Positions 12,901 through 18,900 of a stretch of 20,515 nt of DNA are shown piece after piece (within the stretch, counting starts at the first letter, position 1; the number at the start of each line of letters is the position of its first letter). A program made the translations under genes and the position numbers. The notes below the pieces were generated by a model. It was not told the DNA's origin and did not search any database. It was given only the letters and a program-made list of their open reading frames with translations. Source of the stretch: JABSOG01 sp041583135 (lineage in GTDB: Bacteria > Pseudomonadota > Gammaproteobacteria > Enterobacterales > Alteromonadaceae); assembly GCA_041583135.1 (NCBI GenBank), contig JBFHGJ010000103.1:1-20515 (forward strand), in the 5' to 3' direction.

Positions 12901-15900
12901 CCACTTAGCGGCAAACTTTGGGTGCATATTCAAAAACAGCCAAACGGCACGCAAACGTTAGATAAGCTCGATATCACCCTATACGACGCGACCTCGCAAG
13001 AAGAGGGGCAAAGCCAAATATTGGTGAGCATTGAAGGCTACACCACAAGGGCAGTTAGCCTGCAAGCGCCTCAAGTTCAAGGGCCGCAACTGGCAACGCC
13101 TTGCTGGCAAACGGCGCAAAACCCTACTTCGGTCAATTATCACAGCCATCAGGTATTACTTTGTAGCGATGAGCCGCAGCCACTGCCTGAAAGCTGGTAT
13201 CGCATTGTCGATAACAGCGCCATGGCCGACTCGCGTTGGTTGGCAAATGCCTATTTAACTGCGGCAAAACAGGTGTTTGCCAAACTCATTGAACCGCTCA
13301 AAAACAGCAGCGCCACCTCGCTCATTCAAATCAAGGGGTCAGACAGCCAGTTAGCAATGCTATTTCAAGGGCTGAGTGGGCTTTTGCGCACCGCCAGCCA
13401 AGAGAATCCCAACCTCAAAACCCAGTTTGTGATCACAGATGCCACAGGCGAAGCCCTTAAAGCCGAGCTTGCTCTTTGCGCCCAATATCCTCATGAGCAT
13501 ATGCTTAAAGTTGTCGATGGACAGGTGCAAAAACAGGCGTTTGAAGTTGTCGCTGAGCAATCAAGTGCGCAGGTGCCGCTCAAAACTGCCGGGGTTTATC
13601 TACTTTGCGGTGGCCGTGGCGCCCTTGGTCAGGTGCTGGCCAAAGATATGGCCGCAAGGCTTGATAGCGGCACCATTGTTTTGACCGGTCGCAAGGCCCA
13701 AAGTGCAGAGCTTAGTGCGCAGTTGGCCGCCTTAAGCGACAAACCAGAGGTCAAGGTTGTTTACCAACCTTGTGATCTGGCTGATGCTAAAGCCGTGCGC
13801 GCTTTGGTGGCCTCCATTAATGCTGAATTTGGTGAGCTAACCGCTGTCGTTCAATTGGCTGGCACCACCAATGATGCTCTGCTGGTCAACAAGCGAGAAA
13901 GCGACTTTAGCGAGGTGCTAAAAGCCAAAGTCGATGGCACCCTCAATTTAGACAATGCCTTAATCGATACTGATTTAGACTTTTTTGTGCTCTATTCGTC
14001 GGTTTCCAGTGTGTTCGGTAACCCGGGGCAAGGCGATTATGCCGCTGCCAACGGTTTTATCGATGCCTTTGCCCATTATCGCCAGCAACTGGTTGAAAAG
14101 GGGCTGCGCAGTGGTAAAACCATCGCCCTTAACTGGCCAATTTGGCAAAGCGCAGGCTTGGCGGCAAACCAAAGCAGTCAGCAGCAACTGGCAGGCTCTG
14201 GCTTTAAGGCGTTAACTGATGAACAGGGGTTAGGCGCGTTTTATCAGGCCCTTAGTAGTCAGCATAGCCAGCTGGTGGTATTGCCCCGGCAAACTGAAGT
14301 GGCTAAAACCGTAAAAGCGCCGGCTAAAAAGGTAACTGCAAGTGCACAAGACCCGCAACAGCTTGCTCGCGAGCTGGTATTTGATGCCTTTACCGGCGTG
14401 CTTAAAATGCGCCAAAGCCAGCTTGAGGGCGATGAACCGTTTGAAAGCTACGGTATCGATTCTTTGGTGGCAATGGAACTGACCCGTGTTTTAGAGCAAA
14501 GCTTTGGGCCGTTATCAAAAACCTTATTCTTTGAATATCAAAGCCTGAACCAGCTCATCGGTTATTTTGTCAAAGCTCATGCCAATAAGCTGCAAAGCCT
14601 TATCGGTCAAGAAGTGGCAATGGCCTCAGCGCCTGAAGTACATAAAGCGATGGCACAAAGCCGTATAGTCGCGCCAAAAACAGAGGTTACCCATACGCCA
14701 AGAGCCTTGCCAAACGGCCCATTAGATATCGCTATTATTGGTCTGTCAGGGCAGTATCCCGGCGCTGAGAACATCGACGCGTTTTGGCAAAACCTCGCCA
14801 ATGGCATCGATAGCATCGCTGAGGTGCCACAATCGCGCTGGCAATGGCAGCAATTTTATGATGAAACGGCGCCGCAAAATAGCCTGCACGGCAGCAAACT
14901 CGGCGGCTTTATCACAGACGTCGATAAATTCGACCCGACGTTTTTCAATATTTCGCCACGGGAGGCCAGTTACATCGACCCGCAAGAGCGCTTGTTGTTG
15001 CAACAGGCGTGGCTGGCGGTAGAAGATGCCGGTTACACCCGCGAAAACCTTACCGCAGGGTTTGATGGTAAAGCCTCAATGCTTAGCAGCCCAGCGGACA
15101 CTCAAAGCGGTTATTTACCGCGCCAAGTGGGTGTTTATGTTGGGGTGATGTCCGGTGAGTATCAGCTGTTTGGCGCCGAGCAAAGCTTGCTGGGTAACCC
15201 AACCGCCGTTGGCGGCAGTTTTGCCAGCATTGCCAACCGCATTTCGTTTGTGTTTAACCTCCATGGCCCAAGCCTTGCGGTCGATACCATGTGCTCGTCG
15301 TCACTAACCGCCATTCACTTAGCTTGCCAAGACTTGGCCGGTGGCCGCACCGATATGGCCCTTTGTGGTGGCGTGAATTTGTCGCTGCACAGCAATAAGT
15401 ATGTCAGCCTGACCACAGGTAAATTCATCTCAAGTAGCGGCCATTGTCAAAGCTTTGGTGAGGGCGGCGATGGCTATATTCCAGGTGAAGGGGTTGGCGT
15501 CGTCGTGCTTAAGCGCTTAGTCGATGCCGAGCAGGATAACGACAATATTTATGGTGTGATCAAGGCCAGCGCTCTCAATCATGGCGGTAAAACCAACGGT
15601 TATACGGTGCCAAACCCCAATGCCCAGTACAGCACCATTTTACGGGCGCTCAATCAGGCCAATGTCGATGTCAGGCAGATCACCTATGTTGAAGCCCATG
15701 GCACCGGCACCAAGCTTGGCGATCCGATTGAAATTACCGGCCTTGCCAATGCCTTTAATGCCTCGGGCAGGAGTTTAGACAAGCAATATTGCGCCATAGG
15801 GTCGGTTAAATCCAACATCGGTCATTTGGAAGGGGCCGCCGGTATTGCTGGGCTGACCAAGGTCTTGCTGCAAATGAAGCAGCAAAAACTGGTGCCTTCA

Positions 15901-18900
15901 CTCCATGCTGAGGTGTTAAACCCCAATATCGACTTTGCCAATTCGCCGTTTAAGGTCAGTACTGAGCTGCAAAGTTGGCCTCAGCCAATGGTTGATGGCA
16001 AGCGCCTGCCACGAATGGCAGGGCTTTCGTCATTTGGCGCCGGTGGCAGCAATGCCCATTTGGTGATTGAAGCGTATCTGCAAAAAGCCAAAGCTCAAGC
16101 TGATGCCAAAGCCATTGTGATGGCGCTTAGCGCAAGAAAGGCGGCCAACCTCAAAGCCTATGTTGAGCGGCTGTTAGCGTTTGTTGCCAATTGGCAGGAG
16201 CATGACCACGAACAGCTTATCTCACTGGCTTATACCTTACAGCTTGCCAGAGAGCCGATGGAGCAGCGTTTGGCCTTTACGGTGCAAAGCGTCGCTGAGC
16301 TTAAGACCAAGTTGCAAGCCATTGCATCGAGCGAGCAGCCGCCACAATGCGTATTCAAAGGGGATAATCAAAGCGGCCGTGATTTGCTGAGTGAACTCAA
16401 AGCAAGCGCCAACGCTGAGCAAACCATTGACGCCTTATGGCAAAACATGGATTTGGATGCGCTGTTGAACTACTGGGTCAATGGCTTAAATCTTGACTGG
16501 CATAAGCTCTACAAAGGCCAATTGCCAGCACGTATCAGCGCGCCGACCTATCCCTTTAGCAAGCAGCGTTTTTGGGTTGAAGGGCAATCAACACAAGGGC
16601 TTGTGCTTGACGCTGCGCCAGTTAAGAGCACTTTGGCCAAGCCAAACAACATCAAGCTAACGCCGCTTGGTGACGGTAGCGCTATGGCCATCAAGCCGGT
16701 GGTTGACGCTCCTGTCCTTGAGGTTTTGGCAGCTAAGCCTGAGATTGTAAAAGCTCCAGAGAAAGCCACTCCTCAACACAAAAGCAAGCCTAAACCACAG
16801 TCGCAGTCAGATATCAAAGCCATTGCCGCGTTTTTGAATCAAAGCCTGAGCGAGGCGCTGTTCTTAGACAGTGATGATATCGACCCATTAAAGAGCTTTG
16901 TCGATTTGGGTATCGATTCGGTGATTGGGGTAGAGTGGGTCAACAGTGTCAATCAGCGATTTGGCCTTAACTTTAACGCCACCATCATATACGAACACCC
17001 CAACGTCAAAGCCTTTGCCGAGTATATTGGCGCATGTGTAGGGCAAATTGAGCCGTCACAACCAGAGCCGTCAGTTGATTCAGTTGAAGTGGCGCAGCAA
17101 GCGCCTGAACAAATCGCTAAAGCGCCGCAATCAGCAAATTCGAGCATCGATTTACAACGTACTTTAGCCTTAGAGCTGGCCGCTTTACTGTTTTTAGAAC
17201 AAGCGGATATCGACCCACATAAAGCCTTTATCGATATGGGGTTAGACTCGGTATTGGCGGTTGAATGGGTCAATCAGCTCAATAAGTCGATGGGATTGAC
17301 GCTGCCTCACCAAATACTCTATGACTACCCCAACTTAGCTGAACTTGCCGGGCATTTGGCGACGCTTTCAAGCCCAGAGCCGCAAGCGCAAACCGCGCCT
17401 CAAAAAGTTGAAAAAACCTTGGCCTTTACCCCGGCCCTTGCCGCGCAAAAGGCCAAGCAAGCCCAAGTGGCACCGACTGCTGTTGTCGCTAAAACCGAGG
17501 TTGCAGCTGCGCCTCAAGCTAAACCCGTATCTGTAGACGATGACTCAATCGCCATTATCGGCATGAGTGGCCGTTATCCGGGGGCTGAGAACTTAGCGCA
17601 GTTTTGGCAAAACCTATTGAGTGGCGAAAACTTTGTCACCGAGGTGCCAAAAGAGCGGTTTGTAGTCGATGGCATTTACGATGCAGTGCCGGGCAAGCTC
17701 GGCAAAACCAACTGCCGCCATATGGGCGCCCTTACTGATATTGACAAGTTCGACGCTGAGTTCTTTATGATCCCCGCGCCAGAGGCCAGCCTAATGGACC
17801 CGCAGCACAGGTTGTTCTTAGAGCAAGGCTACCGCGCTTTTGAATCGGCCAATTATCCAGCCAAGCGATTGTCGGATAAACAATGCGGCGTGTATGTTGG
17901 GATCATGAGCAATGAATACAGCGTTTTGGCCGGACAGCAGCCCAATGACGACTTAGGCGCGGCCATGACAGGTGCCAGTAGCAGTCATGCCATTGGCGCG
18001 GCGCGTATTCCGTATTATTTGAACTTAAGCGGCGCCGCCATTCCTATCGACACCGCTTGCTCATCGTCATTGGTGGCATTGCACCTTGCCTGTCAGGCGC
18101 TCAAAAACGATGAAATCGAAATGGCGCTGGTGGGTGGAGTAAGCCTGTATTTAAGCCCAGAGTCTTATATTGGCATGAGCGCCGCCGGTATGTTGTCAAG
18201 CAGCGGTCAGTGCCGCGCCTTTGACGATGGTGCCGATGGCTTTGTGCCGGGTGAAGGGGTTGGCACCTTGGTGGTGAAAAAGACCAGTGCGGCGATAAAA
18301 GACGGCGATACCATTTTGGCCAAAGTGATTGCCACCGGCATCAACCAAAACGGCAAAACCAACGGTTTGACCGCGCCAAGTGCTAAATCGCAAATTGCGC
18401 TGTTAACCCGGCTTTATCAAAAACACCATATCGACCCTAAAACCATTGGCTTTATTGAAGCCCATGGTACCGGCACCCGCTTAGGCGATTCGATTGAACT
18501 GCAAGCCCTTGCCAAGGTGTTTGAAGGGGTGAATAAACAAAGCTGTGCCATCGGTTCGGTTAAAAGCAATATTGGCCATACTTCGGCAGCTGCGGGCATG
18601 GCGAGCATTCATAAAGTGTTGCTGTCACTTAAACATGACACGCTGGTTGCCTCATTAAATGTTGAAAAAGACAACAGCTTGTTTGATATGGCCAGCTCGC
18701 CGTTTTATCTAAATCAAAGCAATCAGCCGTGGCTCAGAGTGGGCAATAGCCCAAGACGAGCGGCCCTTAGCTCGTTTGGCTTTAGCGGCACCAACGCCCA
18801 TGTGGTTCTTGAAGAATATGTGCCGCAAACGGTTAAACCCGATACCACAAAAGACGGCCATGACAGCCCACAAAAAGCTGCGATGGTGGTGCTATCGGCC

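Noticed and set aside
17345..17536. Short, very Lys/Arg/Pro/Leu-rich plus-strand open frame in frame 2
   Set aside because: It is a shadow of the Ala/Gln/Lys-rich linker in frame 1: GCC/CAA/AAG-type codons shifted by one base give basic residues. No ribosome binding site supports it.
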